From: Cannabis sativa
Lineage: Eukaryota > Streptophyta > Magnoliopsida > Rosales > Cannabaceae
NCBI RefSeq assembly: GCF_029168945.1
Contig: NC_083608.1
Span: 18,556,136 to 18,620,135 of the forward strand
Length of the DNA stretch: 64,000 bases
Reading direction: 5' to 3'
The notes under the pieces were generated by a model, which was given only the letters and a program-made list of their open reading frames with translations, did no database searches and had not been told where the DNA came from. Made by a program: the position numbers and the translations under genes. Shown here one piece after another: positions 1 to 14,441 of the stretch. Every line of letters starts with the position of its first letter. The stretch's first letter is position 1.

Positions 1-253
1 CAAGAAGGAGTTTCAACACTAAAGAAAGGAGAGAAAGAGATCCAGGTTCAGATCTTGATAATACTCTGCGACAGAAAGGATACAAGGGCTAGAGATCTGA
101 ACGGAAGGAGACATAATATTCCGCTGTACCCAATGTAAGGTTTCTCATACTTTATATGTGTTTATTTTATAATCATTTTAGAAGTTCATATTTAGGATGT
201 TAATCAACATACTTGTGAGTAGATCTAAGATCCTGGTAAAATAATTTCCAACA
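1..253 (+). repeat. 3' end of the 5' LTR of the copia derivative
   Basis: Positions about 1-253 align by eye, in reverse complement, with the start of the solo LTR at 58508 (about 58508-58740). They share the blocks CATAATATTCCGCTG, TATGTGTTTATTTT and CCTGGTAAAATAATTT, and end in CCAACA. No TGGTATCAGAGC-type primer binding site follows, so the leader has been altered or this family uses another primer. Confidence 0.7.
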
Positions 254-1735
254 ACTTATGCCGCTATTTACCCTAAATTATAAAATAATTTTATTATTTT
301 TAATAGTTAAGACAAAATAATAAAGTTTTGTGGAATATTTATTTTTCAAATTTAGTTTTGAATTAAATAAATATAATTAATTTTAAGTTTGAAATTTAAA
401 CTCAAATCTATAACTATATTAAGACAAAAGTTGTCTTAACTCAAATTAAAATAATAAATGTTATTATTTTAAGACAAAACTAATATGATAATAAAATTAT
501 CTCAAATAAATGATTTCTTCAAGAATAAATTAATTAAAATTATTTTAATTAATTAAAAGAGTTTAAAGGATGTTTTAAAATAACAGGTTTATTTGAAATA
601 ATCAATTAAAATTATTTAAATTAATTTTGAGGCTTACGACGGTCCTACAAAAATAGGATGTAGATTAGTTTTGTAATTTATTTTCTAATTTTTCCAAAGG
701 TTATAAAATTAAAAATACTCAATTATTACCAAGCTCGTCATCATTATTTATTTATTACTTTGAAATAAATATTCATTAATAGTTGATTAATAACATGCTC
801 ATGCATTAATGAATAATATGCCATACATAGAAATTTCACAGAGTTATATTATCATGCATCTCTTAGTAGAAACATGATATATATAAAGATTGTTCTATGT
901 ATTTATGTATTTACCGTTTTTTGAAACTAAAAGCATGTAAACTGGCTAAGATTAATTTAGCATTAACTTGGTAATTTAAAATTAACTTATATTAATTTAA
1001 AATAGTTTTAAATTATGAATTAAAGAGTTATAATTCAGATTCAATAATTATGACGGAAAATTTATTTATAATTTGAGACTTTTATTATAAATAAATTAAT
1101 CATAATTATTAAAGTGGTTAATATGTATTAATTCTGGAATTAATAAAAAAACGCATTAACTTAAAATAGTGAGTGGGAGACGGAGTACATGTGAGTGTAA
1201 CCTACAACCTCCATTATTAGTCAACACCGAAGGAGTATAGACTGGCCTCGAGACAACTTAGATTTCGTCACCCTAAGGAAGGTATGTGTTTATATATATT
1301 GTTGTTAAAGGTTGATCTCTTGACTAAGATAGGAGGAAGTGATGTATTTTAGTGCGATACCGACCCTTAAGGCGACGCTACTAAGTTAAGTCATGAAATT
1401 TAAAACAATGAGTTATACTCACAAAGTGCAATTAAGCTTCATAGTGGTTAGTTGTCAACTTGGTCAAAAAGCAGTACTTTATATTTTGAAAAGGAAATAT
1501 GAGATACTTAGGTCTCAAAATAATAAAGATGAGAATTGTCTCACAGGCTTAATGAAATTGACTCGATACCGACCCTAAGACAACGATCTATTGTCAAAGA
1601 ATTTTATTGTGGAATAACTTAAACAATATTTTATGTGTTTTACTTTTATGCGCTCATGCATAACATTTAAAGTATTTATGAGATGATATTTATTATTCAA
1701 GTATAATAATTATATCACTTTATTTATTTTCAAAA
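254..1735 (+). other. Untranslated leader of the copia derivative
   Basis: AT-rich sequence between the 5' LTR and the gag ATG at 1736. It contains a less AT-rich patch at about 1170-1610 with the near-repeated phrase CGATACCGACCCT (1359 and 1564). I see no supported gene; the 61-codon open frame at 1393 has no recognisable protein similarity. Confidence 0.5.
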
Positions 1736-1768
1736 ATGTCTACTGAAATAAATTCCCTTGATGCTTTA

Positions 1769-4665
1769 TGTAATACCCGGAATTAAGAAAAATGATTAAC
1801 AAAGCCCTAACTAGATAATTATGAGTAATTGAGGAATTGTATTATTATATAGTTCAATATATGTGAATTTATATGAATTTTAATATGTTAAAGACCCCGT
1901 TGGTGAGCCAGGGGCATTTTGGTAATTATGACCCAAGAAGGGTAAATTGATGAAATTAATTTAATTACGTGCTTAATAGAACTATATTATTATATAGTAT
2001 GCCTGTGTTGTCTTTTCAAGTGTGTTCTGAAAGGTTGGCGTGGTATATCACAACCGGGTATTTCGAGCTAAACGGGGTTCGGGCCCGAAATGCAATTTGA
2101 ATTGAATTATTTGGCATTTTATTTGATAATATGAAATCTGAAATTTATTTGGAAATAAATGAGTGTGGAATGACATAAATACCCTTGTGTGGGTGAATAA
2201 GTGTGCATTAGCCCTAAGGGCACTTTGGTCATTTGACCTTTATTTTCTATGATGGATAAAGAAGATTTTTTTTAGAAAAAATGGGATTAATTTCTGGTGT
2301 TATCCCTTTCTCTTACCCGACCCTCTCTCCCTCTCTTGCTCTCTTGATTTTCAATTTTAAGAATTTAAGAAAATTGCTTGGTGTTACTTTATTTTGGAGC
2401 TTGATTTGGAAGGATTTTAAGCTTGGGATTGAGGTAGTTTCTTGCTGAAATTATTTGGAATTGATTGTTGAATTCTTGCTGAAATTCTTAGGTAAAAGCA
2501 TGTTTTAAGTTTTGGTTGTTCTTTGTTGCATGTTGAGTGGATTGGTGTTAATTTTGTTGATATGGAGTTTGTTGTTGTTGTATGCTTCTTTGATGAATTT
2601 GGGCAGAGATTTTATGGTATTTTCTAGCTTGGAATCATGTGTTTCTAAGATGTGTTATTGCTGGAAAATTATTTGAGTTGTTGAAGATGAAGCTCTTGTT
2701 CAAGAGCTTGAAGTTTCTTAGTTAAACATGATTTTGTGATATATATGCAATCTGGTTTTGGGGGTTTTATGTTGGAATTGATGCATGAAATATGTTATTT
2801 TTGACCCCTTAATAATTGCTAGCAACCCTATTTGTTGATTTGAGAGTTTGGTTGTGAATTGGGGTGATTTGGATGAGTTTTGGGCATGAAAATCGTTGCT
2901 GGTTTTTTAGTTTTCTGGGTTTTGAACCCAGGTGCCGCGGCATGGTATTTAGCATGCCGTGGCGTGCCTATTTCTTTTTGGGCAGACCCTTTTTGCAAAA
3001 ACTTCTAATGGCCATAACTTTATGATCCGGACTCCGATTTGGGAGTTCTATATACCGTTGGAAAGCTCTTTTTGAGCTCTATCTGAATATGTGAATTTTA
3101 AATGCCACGTGAATATTTTATGAAAATGAAATCAGGGGTTAACCCTATTTGTGAAATCCCAGATTGTGTGACTAGGATTACCAGCATCTGATCAGGAGCA
3201 CCCGGGGATTTGAAATCTCTATCATTGCAGGACATCAGGTAAGACAGTGATTAGCACGTAGAGTATGCGCAGTGGCGCTTATATTGTGAATGATATGCAT
3301 GAAAGTTTAGTAACCGGGATTAGGGTTATTACCCTAACATGAGCGGTTTAATAGCCTAGGGTTATTACCCTAATGATATATGTTGTATAAATACTATGCC
3401 ATGTTGGATAAATGTATATATTGAGATTATGAATTATGCGCGTAAGGCATAATTAAGCTAGACTCGGTAAGTTGGTACCTTGAGTTAATTTTAATGCGGT
3501 CTAGGGTTATTACCCTAGAATATTAAGAATCCAGTGAAAGCATGAGTTAGGGTTAACATTCTCAGTAAATGTTATCTGAGTATATAGAAGTGTATTGTAT
3601 GAGTGATTACTTGTTTGTAAGTTAGGGCTATTACCCTAAGATTATATATGTTGTAGTAAATGTTGAATACACGCATGTATGTTAAAAGTTATGTGAATGA
3701 GACATAACTGGGTTAGACCTGGTATATATATCACCAGGATAAACCATTGAAAGAACGCAATGTATGGATTACGTATATATATAAGAATAGGGTTATGCGA
3801 GCAAGGCATAACCAGGTTAGGCTCGGTAATCAAAATCGAGGTAAACCCTACTAAGGCCTTATCGTATATAGACGTGTGAGAGCAACACGTAGGTCTACGC
3901 CACGTAGACATAAATAGGCATGTGAGCGTAACATGCAGGTCTACAGTAGATAGACCAATGGTGCAGTGGGCACCATCAGTTATGTGTTATACATATTGAG
4001 ATTAAGGGTTATGCGTTCAAGGCATAATCAAGTTGGACTCGGTAATCAGAACCGAGATGAACTATTCTAGGGCCTTATTGTAATTAGACGTGTGCGAGCA
4101 ACACGTAGGTTTACGCCACGTAGATATAAATAGATGTGTGAGCGCAACACATAGGTCTACGCCATGTAGACATAAATAGGCATGTGAGTGTGACATGCAG
4201 GTCTGTGACACACAGACATATACGAATGGCATTATTGTTTAAATAGTATGATGAGCATATTATTATTGTTATGTTATATACTGTCTTGTTGGGCTTGGCT
4301 CACGGGTGCTCTACTGTGCAGGAAAGGGTAAAGCATTAGCTGATCAACCATGAGTTTCAGGAGCAGGGCGAGGAATGTACATGTTCATGCCACTTCAGAC
4401 CAAGCGGGTTATGGGTCTAACAGTGTTGACTTTTGTATTCTGTTTTGCCGCTTAGGTCGGCTAGAAAGAAAGGACTTGTAATAAGTTTGTAAATATTTTT
4501 GGGATCCCAACGGTTTAAAAGTTTAAAAGTATTACAAGTTTTATTTTTATTCCGATTAATTTAAAAATTTAAATTCTGCGCTATTTTTAATTAGTAATCC
4601 CGAATTAGGGGATTAGGATTCCATAAGCATTTTGGGTAGCATGCCTAATTATTTAGGGCGTTACA
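1769..4665 (+). mobile_element. Solo LTR, probably Ty3/gypsy, with 5-bp target duplication
   Basis: The element begins TGTAATACCC and ends GGGCGTTACA, so its termini are imperfect inverted repeats with TG...CA ends. It is flanked by the identical 5-mer CTTTA at 1764-1768 and 4666-4670. It interrupts the copia gag codons exactly at this duplication. At 2897 bp it is a long LTR, as in several plant Ty3 lineages. A related truncated start occurs at 15101-15410, and a structurally similar LTR starts at 63109 in reverse. No internal domain lies between the boundaries, so it is a recombination remnant. Assignment to Ty3 rests on the style of the termini, not on coding sequence. Confidence 0.85.
3320..4222 (+). 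repeat. Run of short perfect hairpins inside the solo LTR
   Basis: About fifteen short inverted repeats follow one another, each with a 6-8 bp stem and a 3-8 nt loop. Examples are GGTTATGC/GCATAACC (about 3791), GTCTACG/CGTAGAC (about 3893), ACGTGT/ACACGT (about 3868 and 4088), GCATGT/ACATGC (about 3918 and 4181), ATGGTGC/GCACCAT (about 3957), CTCGGT/ACCGAG (about 4038) and TAGGGTTATTACCCTA (about 3321). Several units are imperfectly repeated in tandem. Confidence 0.8.
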
Positions 4666-4910
4666 CTTTAGCAATTGAAAAACTAAATGGTGAAAATTTC
4701 CTTAAGTGTAAATCTAATCTGAATTTGATGCTGGTTTGTGAGAGGAAGTACTATCTACTAAGAGGTATAGTAGAGAGAGGTGATGTGACGGTCTTGAAGA
4801 TTGCATCGAAATATAACATGGTAGATCCGTTCACAAAGACACTACTAGTGTAATCTTTTATGGGTCATATAACTAATATGGGACTAAGGGAGATGCTCAA
4901 TTTGCTTTTA

Positions 4911-4925
4911 GGGAAAGTGGGAGAT
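4911..4925 (+). other. Polypurine tract of the copia derivative
   Basis: GGGAAAGTGGGAGAT lies directly before TGTTAGAG, the LTR start at 4926. This matches the usual copia plus-strand primer GTGGGAGAT followed by TGTTR. Confidence 0.75.
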
Positions 4926-6720
4926 TGTTAGAGTTTATGCCTTAAAAAGCCTACAAAGACATTTTCTAATTATTAATAAAGAGTTGTACATTTTGATATA
5001 TGCATGAATATTAAATTATTATATATTTATTATTTAATACTTTATATATAAATATTGAGAAATTTTTTATTCATATATGAGGCTGTGACCTGTAACTATA
5101 CAGTGAACTAAGATCACTTAGCTATGAATGAAACAGTCAGCAACATATTAAAGTTATGGAATCTTTAATTAATGTTTGCTAGTACGGTTCACAGATGCCT
5201 ATTCTTTGATGTAAGTAATCTCAATTCTGATTAGTGATGTAGTATGACATCAAAGTGAAGGTGTTGTATATAATAGAGATTATATAGGACATGGATCGGT
5301 ATGAATAAAGTGTTCTTTATCTAACATGTCGTTTAATATAAAGATCTAATTCATATCATAACGATGATAAATAGTAGATCGCCCTAAATCTTGAGTAATC
5401 ATGAACTTTTGTTCATGTTATTAGTTTCTTTGATCCACTCATTAAAATTTCTCAAAGAAGATGATTCTTACAACTTCTATTTTGGGAATCTAATAATGTA
5501 GATGGCTGGGAATATGATCTACAATTATGGAATCTTGACTTCCTTAAAGAATTGAATGGTGGTTCCCTTTAAGTGTTAATTCTATAACTGGAAAGTTGTG
5601 CACAAATTTAGATGAGATCTAAATTATACTTCCAATAGTAAATTAATGGCACTAAATGATAAAGAAGTAATTAGAATGCTAAAACGATAATTTAATCAAA
5701 ACTAATATGAACCAATACATGAATGGCTAATCACTGAAATTGATTGTATCAATAGATACTGCAGTAAAACTCTGTAAATATAATTCTATAATTACTAAGA
5801 GTTCAGCTCATATTTATAGTGGAGTAATCATGGAATTAATAAAAAAGAATTATTTGGTTGATGAGACTCAATAAATAATCTGGTTTATTGGACATTATAA
5901 TGATAGGTCCATGGTCCCCGGATCGCTATCTTGAAACACTGTCAAGGGATAAATAGTAGTATAATATCGTTCAAAAAAGTCTATTTTGAATTGGAAAAAT
6001 AGTAATTATTTTTTTTTTGTAATAAATAAATAATCTTTCAAATTAATTAAATAGGAAAAAGATAAAAATTGTTCATATAAAATATTTATCAAGATAATAT
6101 TTGTTAAGACAAAAATTGTCAGGACAAAAGACACCATTCTTGTCTTAATTCAGACAAGGTAGGTGCCTACTCTAGTGTAGAGTGTCCCTATTGGTTTTAT
6201 CTTTTCGGATTAATAAATTAATTAGTTGAGATATTATCTCAAGTAGTTAAGAGATTCCCTCATAAATATTAGTAACCGAATTTGATTATATATATTTAAT
6301 TATTTAAATAATTGAATATGATTACATTAATAGGAATTTAACTACTATAAATAAAAGCCTAATTTGAGAAATAAGATAATAATTTTTAATAGAAAATTTT
6401 GAAATTGACATAGGAGAAAAAGAAAATTATTTTCTCTCTTAAATTGTTCTTGCTCCTCTATTGAGAATTAAACAAGAACACATTATACACTTTATCCTAA
6501 TAGCTGATACTATTCCTTTTGTGTGGTTGATCGATTTGGAAAATACTAGTGTGAGTTCAATTGCATCATCCTCATCATCAGGATTAAAGGATACAACATA
6601 CAATAAGTTTTAAGGATACCCTGATAGTCATCAAGATGTATATATTCTTTACTTGTATTTTATATTTTGATTTAATGTATACACATATGGAGATCTACTG
6701 GGCTATGGTACAATAATAAT
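4926..6720 (+). repeat. 3' LTR of the copia derivative
   Basis: Starts TGTTAGAGTTTATGCC after the polypurine tract. It is related to the reverse complement of the solo LTR 58508-60358 (which starts TGTTGGGTTTTATGCC) and of similar length (about 1.8 kb). The end is placed near 6720, where AGATCTACTGGGCTATGGTA resembles the LTR end seen at 220-253. The exact end is uncertain because the two LTRs have diverged strongly. Confidence 0.6.
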
Positions 6721-6789
6721 TAGATAATATGAATTCTTCCACTGCTTATATAATGTAGTACCATTAAAACCAACAACAACACCGAGCGC

Positions 6790-8240
6790 AATAATGACAT
6801 TCCTCACCAAAATACTTGGCAAATTATAATCCAAGGCCCAGACGTTCTATGTTTGATAGAATGGGTCCCAGGGTAGAAGAAGACCTTCAGAATGACTTGA
6901 ACTGAAGAAGAATTAATCGGAATGGAAACATCCTGCCTCGAAATGACCAGAATCCTGCCAACCCATGAGAAGGGTTGGCTAGACAAGGGACGACCAGATT
7001 TGATCCTACAGTGCAAGCACAGTTGGATCAACTTAAAAGCCTAATACAAGGCTTGTCTCGCCCAAAGCTTTCTAATATGGAACTTGACAGGGCTTGAGGG
7101 TCACCTTTCTCTGCATGCATTAATGCATTGCCCCTACCAACTAAGTTCAAGATACCAGCTTAGAAATGTACTCTAGGAAAGAAGATCCTTTGGCTCACAT
7201 CAAATACTTTGAGATCCAAACAGATCTGCAAGGGGTGATAAATAATGTCCATTGTAGGATCTTTCCAACAACCTTATCTAAAACCGCACAGTATTGGCAC
7301 TTTAAGCTATCCCTAAGAAGATTTGATTCTTGGGAAGCATTTACTGCTAAGTTTTACACGCAATTTTCATCCTCTAGGAAAATACCATCCTACCTGGAAG
7401 ACTTGGTTGAAATAAAATAAAGGCTAGGAGAGCCTTTGAAAGACCATATCCAAAGGTTCATGACCTAAACCACAAAGGTCAAAGGTCTAATGGAAGAAAG
7501 GCATTATACAACCATATTAGGAGGTATCCTGCCTATGAACAACCTTTGGAGAGACATGAGAAAAAGATCAACCACCAATATGAAAGACTTTTTAGACTGG
7601 GCCAAAGATTTTATAAAACTTGAAGAAGTTGTTCGGTAGGTGCAAATTGGTGGGCAAAAAACAACTGCCCCCAACAACACACCTACCACTGCTGGGCCCA
7701 ATAATACTGCCCAGCCACAGACCAACAATAATAATGGAGGAAAATAGAACAATAACGATTCCAGCCAAGGAAATGGCAAGAAAGGGAAATTCAATAATCT
7801 CCATGCACAACAACACCCTTGGGAAAAGGAGAAGAAGTTCACATGCCTTAGTATCCTGACTAACACTCCCGAGACTATCCTAATGGCCACATAGGCCATT
7901 GTTTTCTACAAAAAGCTCCCTCCAATGAAGAAAGACATCAGTAAAAGAGATGTCACCAAATTTTGCTGATTCCATAAAGATTTCGGCCACAACACCAATG
8001 AGTGTAAGAGCTTGAAAGAAGAAATTGAGTTCCTAATAAAAAGGAACAACTCCCATTAACGTTGGTATGTCCAAGCCGGCCAAAACTAGACACATGGCCA
8101 GAAAAATAACAACCCATTTCCCCCACCGATTGTTGGCAATTTACAGGTCATTATTTGTGAACCCCACATAGTTAGGGACATAAGCAAAGCACTGGATAGT
8201 TATGCTCGGACTTTTCATCACTAGCAAAGAAATGAAGTCT
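6790..8240 (+). pseudogene. Ty3/gypsy Tat-type gag pseudogene
   Basis: Translation gives a decayed gag with stops and frame changes. From 7166 there is a retrotransposon gag domain (DPLAHIKYFE, then CRIFPTTLSKTAQYWHFKL and FYTQFSSSRK). At about 7430-7620 comes the region after it (GEPLKDHIQRF, GGILPMNN), and at about 7960-8035 a zinc-knuckle-like segment (FHKDFGHNTNECKSLKEEIE) with an in-frame TGA after its first cysteine. At about 8120-8220 a segment resembles the post-gag linker of Tat elements. No LTRs, protease or polymerase are found next to it, so it is an isolated fragment. The order of motifs matches the intact Tat element at 46970. Confidence 0.75.
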
Positions 8241-8246
8241 TGACTG

Positions 8247-8313
8247 TCGAAGAAGAAGAAGAAGAAGAAGAAGAAGAGGAGGAGGAGGAGGAGGAGGAGG
8301 AGGAGAAGGAGTT
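8247..8313 (+). repeat. GAA/GGA trinucleotide microsatellite
   Basis: A run of GAA units passes into GGA units, a purine-only strand of about 65 bp at the end of the gag fragment. A further purine-rich stretch follows to about 8368. Confidence 0.9.
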
Positions 8314-8369
8314 GTTGTCAAGGGTTACATAAGAAAAGAAAAAGAAAAAAGAAAGAAAAAAATAGAATT

Positions 8370-9383
8370 TTTATTTTTTAAATTATTTTTCTTATTAAAA
8401 AATTTACTTAATTTTCCAATATTTAAAATAATTAAATTATGTAGATTAATAAAATTTACCACGTGTACAAGTGTCTACATACGAGTAGTTCACTGTGTCA
8501 TTTAATTGTAATTTTTGGACGGAGGGTACAGAGAAAAAAACGGAATGGAAGTTTGGTAATTTTATCTCTAAAAAATCAATTTTTGTGATAAGTGTTAAAA
8601 AATTTAAAATTTGAGTGGTTTAAGCACCGATATCCCAATATATAATTATAGCATGAATAGAAAGAGAAATCATCAGAAGATACATGGGGCAGATTCAATG
8701 AATCAATCTATATGGGAAGAGATTATTATCATTTTTGTATAGTTAAGTACTTTGTTGCCGTAGACTGTTTATATATCCAAATGCTTTTGAGCTTTCTGAA
8801 CTATTCATAAATAAGAAATTGACACGAAAGTGTCTTTAAAAGCATTGTATATATATAATCCACCTTGCACCATGACATGTCCACTTTCATACTTTGATAT
8901 TATGTATAATATATTATTAGTATATATCATTCCAAGCTTTGTCAAGGTAAAAACTAACCTTTGTTTTTTAAAAAATAAGTTTAATTATAATGTTTCCAAC
9001 TGGAATGCAATACCTCAAATGAGAAACTCAAATCTGTTTGGATCTCTTATTTTGACTCCATGCATAATATACTAATCAAAATGTAAGCAACCCTGTTTTT
9101 CTTTTTCTAGAAAGTTAAATGAATTAATAAGATTAAAACAACACACTAACATAGACTAGAAGAAGATCATGAATAATACTACTTTCTTTCACAACAGAAA
9201 TATTTGATACAAATTAAAATAATTAAAAAAACAAAGGGAATGATTTTGTAAAAAAATAAAATAAAATAATTCCCTTCATTAAACCCCAAAAATCTCATCT
9301 GGGATTTGAGCTTTTTTGGTTTTTCTTACTCGAGTTGAGTACATTTTCTTTTTACTAGTCTATATTGTTAGTATAACAAATAT
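8370..9383 (+). other. Intergenic spacer downstream of the ALMT gene
   Basis: AT-rich sequence without a supported gene or repeat. The last 150-200 bases before 9384 should contain the 3' untranslated region and polyadenylation region of the minus-strand ALMT gene; I cannot place the cleavage site. Confidence 0.4.
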
Positions 9384-11522
9384 TTACAATGATGCTGGTG
9401 CCACTCTTGTCTTTGGGGTCTTAACATTCTGTTTGTCTGGTGAATCAGAAGCTATATCATCATGAACTGTGATGACAACATGGTCATCATCAGTGTCACC
9501 ATCCAACAATACCGGCTTCACAGTTCCCCGGTGAAGCAACATCTGTGGCGCCTTTTCCGGCGAGACAGTGGCCTCAACTTTCTTGAAATGAGCCATTTGG
9601 GAGAGCTCATGGACTGAGTCTGAGATTTTCTCAACACACTCAACAATTTCAACCAATGTAGAAGCAACTGTTGCAGCTGATATGATAGCCAATAGGTCTA
9701 AGTCCTCTATTGCAGCAGCCTCAAGTGCACTCTTCAAGTCCTTAGCAGCAGTTTTGGAGTTCTCCACATGTTCAGTGGCAGAGTTTGGATGTTTCATTGC
9801 TTTGATTGATGTTGCTAATGATTTCAAGGTCTTTCCTGTTTCTGAGCTCATTTTAATGCATGATTCTTGAATTAGACTTGTGAAATCTGGTGGTGCCTGC
9901 AATGTCAAAATTAATAATAAACAGAGGAAGTTAAGTGAAAGGCTCTATACCCTTTTGACTATATATGGATTGGATGAACATAATGATATATATATACCTG
10001 TATATCAGAAGAACATTGGCTATTGAGAGCTTCAATCAGATAAGCACATTGGCGAGCAAGAGCTGCAATCTTCAAATATTGTTTCCATGGATGACGAAAC
10101 AGAAAACGACCATGTCCTGGTTCCCACCTAGCAAAATTTGCCTGAATATAAAGGAAACAAAATTAAACACAAGGTCAATATAAGAGTATTGCTATTAGGC
10201 ACTAGTGGTGCCTATCACTTTTATAGCGTTACGATTGTTATATGGGACCCGATACTTAATTGGATCACTGGTACCCTTTAGCATTTCTTGTCAATATATA
10301 TAAGGGTGTGAGTTAAGAGAATATGCATTTTTTTTTTTGTGTTTGTTTACCCACCAGAGATTCTTCATTGGCTTTTGAATTGAGGACACTTTTATATCCT
10401 TGGAGAAATGACTTGTCGTTTTTGATGTCGTTGACACAATCTTTGTCTTCTGGGGCAGTTTGAAAATATGTATCTCCAAAACCTGTAAACAGTGAAACCA
10501 AAGTATATCTTAACCAATAATTAATAGGTCTCTCCCAGTGTTTTTATGGTTTTTAATATTGGTCCATAAGACCCTAACAAGTTTTTCTTAGAAAAATTAT
10601 ACCTTCTAAATAGTTTGCAAGCTTGTCAATGTTAGAGGCAATCAAGTTATGAAGATCTTGACCAGCCCAAACTGGACAAACACATATGGAGACGATAATA
10701 CAGGTCGCTCCACCGATTAAGATTGTGGAAAGTCTTTGATGTGCCATCTGAAGTAGCTTGTCAACTCGATATCCAGAGATGGAAATCATACTGAATGTCA
10801 AGATGAATATGATGAGTCCATAATCATATCTTGCTTTGATCTTGGGGAAAAATCGTGTGAATGTGGTTGCTGCAGCTGAAAAATAAACAAAGAGAAAACT
10901 ATATTATTACTCAATATTGATCAATTATATATAACCCCACATATAGATAGATACATAGAAGTTAGGAGCACTACACAGTACTATAAAATAATTACCTAGT
11001 ACAAAGACAAGGGACCCAAGAATAATGGGCTGCTCTTCCTTTGGAAAAAGACTTGATAAGTGTAGAGCCCCAACACCTAGAGCACCAGCTGTTAATGTTG
11101 CACAAGCTCTATTTATACCTTTTCCAAGGGTTGCACCTACATATACATTATATTGTTAATATTATTATTCATTAATAAGAAGCCAAAGTACTATATATGT
11201 TAATTAATAATCACTCTAATAGCTAAGTTTATTGTCTCTTACCTACACTGAACTCAAAGACTACAACCACAGTTAGAACAGCCCATATTCCTGACATACC
11301 AAAACCATCATAAAGAGGTTTCAAATAGTAAAACAAGGACACTAATGTGAGAGCTAATCCCACTTTCAGTGAGTGAATAACTCTTCTTGGGTCATCTTTT
11401 CCAAGCTTTTTTATATTCTTTCCAACCATGATAATATTGTGCTTGACCTTACAAGGCAAGGCCTTAAGCCTGGCAAAAAATCCAGACTTTTGTTGAGGAA
11501 CTACTGACTCAACAACCTCCAT
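9384..11522 (-). CDS. ALMT: Aluminium-activated malate transporter family anion channel, six exons
   Basis: Coding exons on the minus strand are 11243-11522, 10996-11136, 10603-10875, 10355-10482, 9998-10141 and 9384-9896. All introns are GT-AG, and the 1479-nt frame is continuous, giving 492 residues. ALMTs are plant anion channels that carry malate or other anions across the plasma membrane or tonoplast. Six hydrophobic segments are visible in the first half, including [20 protein letters not shown] in exon 1, [17 protein letters not shown], the exon 2 segment ending GSLVFVL, and [20 protein letters not shown] in exon 3. The family WEP motif is present at residues 280-282 (RWEPGHGRF) in exon 5. 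A long cytosolic helical C-terminus with an acidic patch follows. The short N-terminus and overall length resemble the clade with Arabidopsis ALMT2/ALMT10; transported ion and membrane are inferred only. ATG at 11520-11522 is chosen because the sequence after it matches the family N-terminus. Confidence 0.95.
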
Positions 11523-11655
11523 GGCTATAGCTCAAATGAGTACTTTCTTCAGATTATAATGATCACTTCCTTTGGTTTGAAGTAATTTGGAGAAAGATGT
11601 GTTAAGGGAAAGAAGAATGCCCTTAATGTGCTTCTTGTGGCTCAAATGGCTTCAA

Positions 11656-11665
11656 CTATTTATAG
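11656..11665 (-). promoter_or_regulatory. TATA box of the ALMT gene
   Basis: CTATAAATAG on the minus strand, about 134 bp upstream of the ALMT ATG, in the expected position for a short 5' untranslated region. Inferred from sequence and spacing only. Confidence 0.65.
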
Positions 11666-13997
<2,332 letters not shown>

Positions 13998-14235
13998 TTG
14001 TTTGCACTACAATAATAATAGGCTTTAATTTATTAAAAAAAAAGAAAAAGAATAATAAGCTTTAATAAGGACAAATTTCATTAGTGAAGAATATTTTTTC
14101 ATTAGTAATGATTATTAATGGCGATTTTTCGTTAGTGATAATTCGTCCTTGAAAATAAGTGTCAATGACGACATTTAAAGTCTCAGTAAAAATAAGTGTC
14201 AATGACAACAATGTTGTCATTATATTGATTATACT
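13998..14235 (+). mobile_element. Possible CACTA-type remnant
   Basis: Begins CACTACAATAATAATAGGC, which matches the CACTACAA terminal style of plant CACTA elements. It continues with imperfectly repeated phrases around TTAGTGA and AAGTGTCAATGACRAC typical of subterminal regions. No matching reverse terminus is seen downstream before 14442, so this is at best a truncated end. Confidence 0.3.
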
Positions 14236-14441
14236 ATGTGTGAGTTTTTTTAAGAAAAATATGTATTTATAAATTGACTTTTTATATAAAAATTAATTTG
14301 TATTAAATAGAAGGATTCCAATCTCACACACCCTTTCATTGTGTGAGCGATATACATGACCTAATTCAAACATTGCCTTGGATGGTCAACGGTAAATTAG
14401 GTCTATCATTGGCTCTTTATAGCTAGCACGTGATTCTCAAA

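Larger units (their letters stand above)
1736..4853 (+). pseudogene. Copia gag fused in frame to RNase H C-terminus, split by a solo LTR
   Basis: An ATG at 1736 opens a frame of eleven codons ending at 1768, is interrupted by the LTR insertion plus its 5-bp duplication, and resumes in the same frame at 4671, running to TAA at 4853. Together they encode about 71 residues. The first part has the copia gag signature (KLNGENF near the start, then LMLVCERKYYLL). It then changes abruptly to the end of RNase H (ERGDVTVLKI followed by MVDPFTKTL, the ADPLTK-type ending). The fusion therefore records deletion of protease, integrase and reverse transcriptase before the solo LTR inserted. It cannot be active as it stands. 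Confidence 0.75.
1..6720 (+). mobile_element. Ty1/copia deletion derivative, 5' end outside the window
   Basis: The window opens inside the last part of a 5' LTR (to 253). This is followed by a long leader (254-1735), a very short gag/RNase H coding remnant (1736-4853, split by a solo LTR), a polypurine tract at 4911-4925 and a 3' LTR from 4926 to about 6720. Almost all of gag-pol is missing: the reading frame passes from a copia gag start directly to the C-terminal end of RNase H. The LTR family is recognisable because the solo LTR at 58508-60358 is a reverse-orientation relative. The 3' boundary is approximate, and no target duplication can be tested because the 5' boundary lies outside the window. 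Confidence 0.72.
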
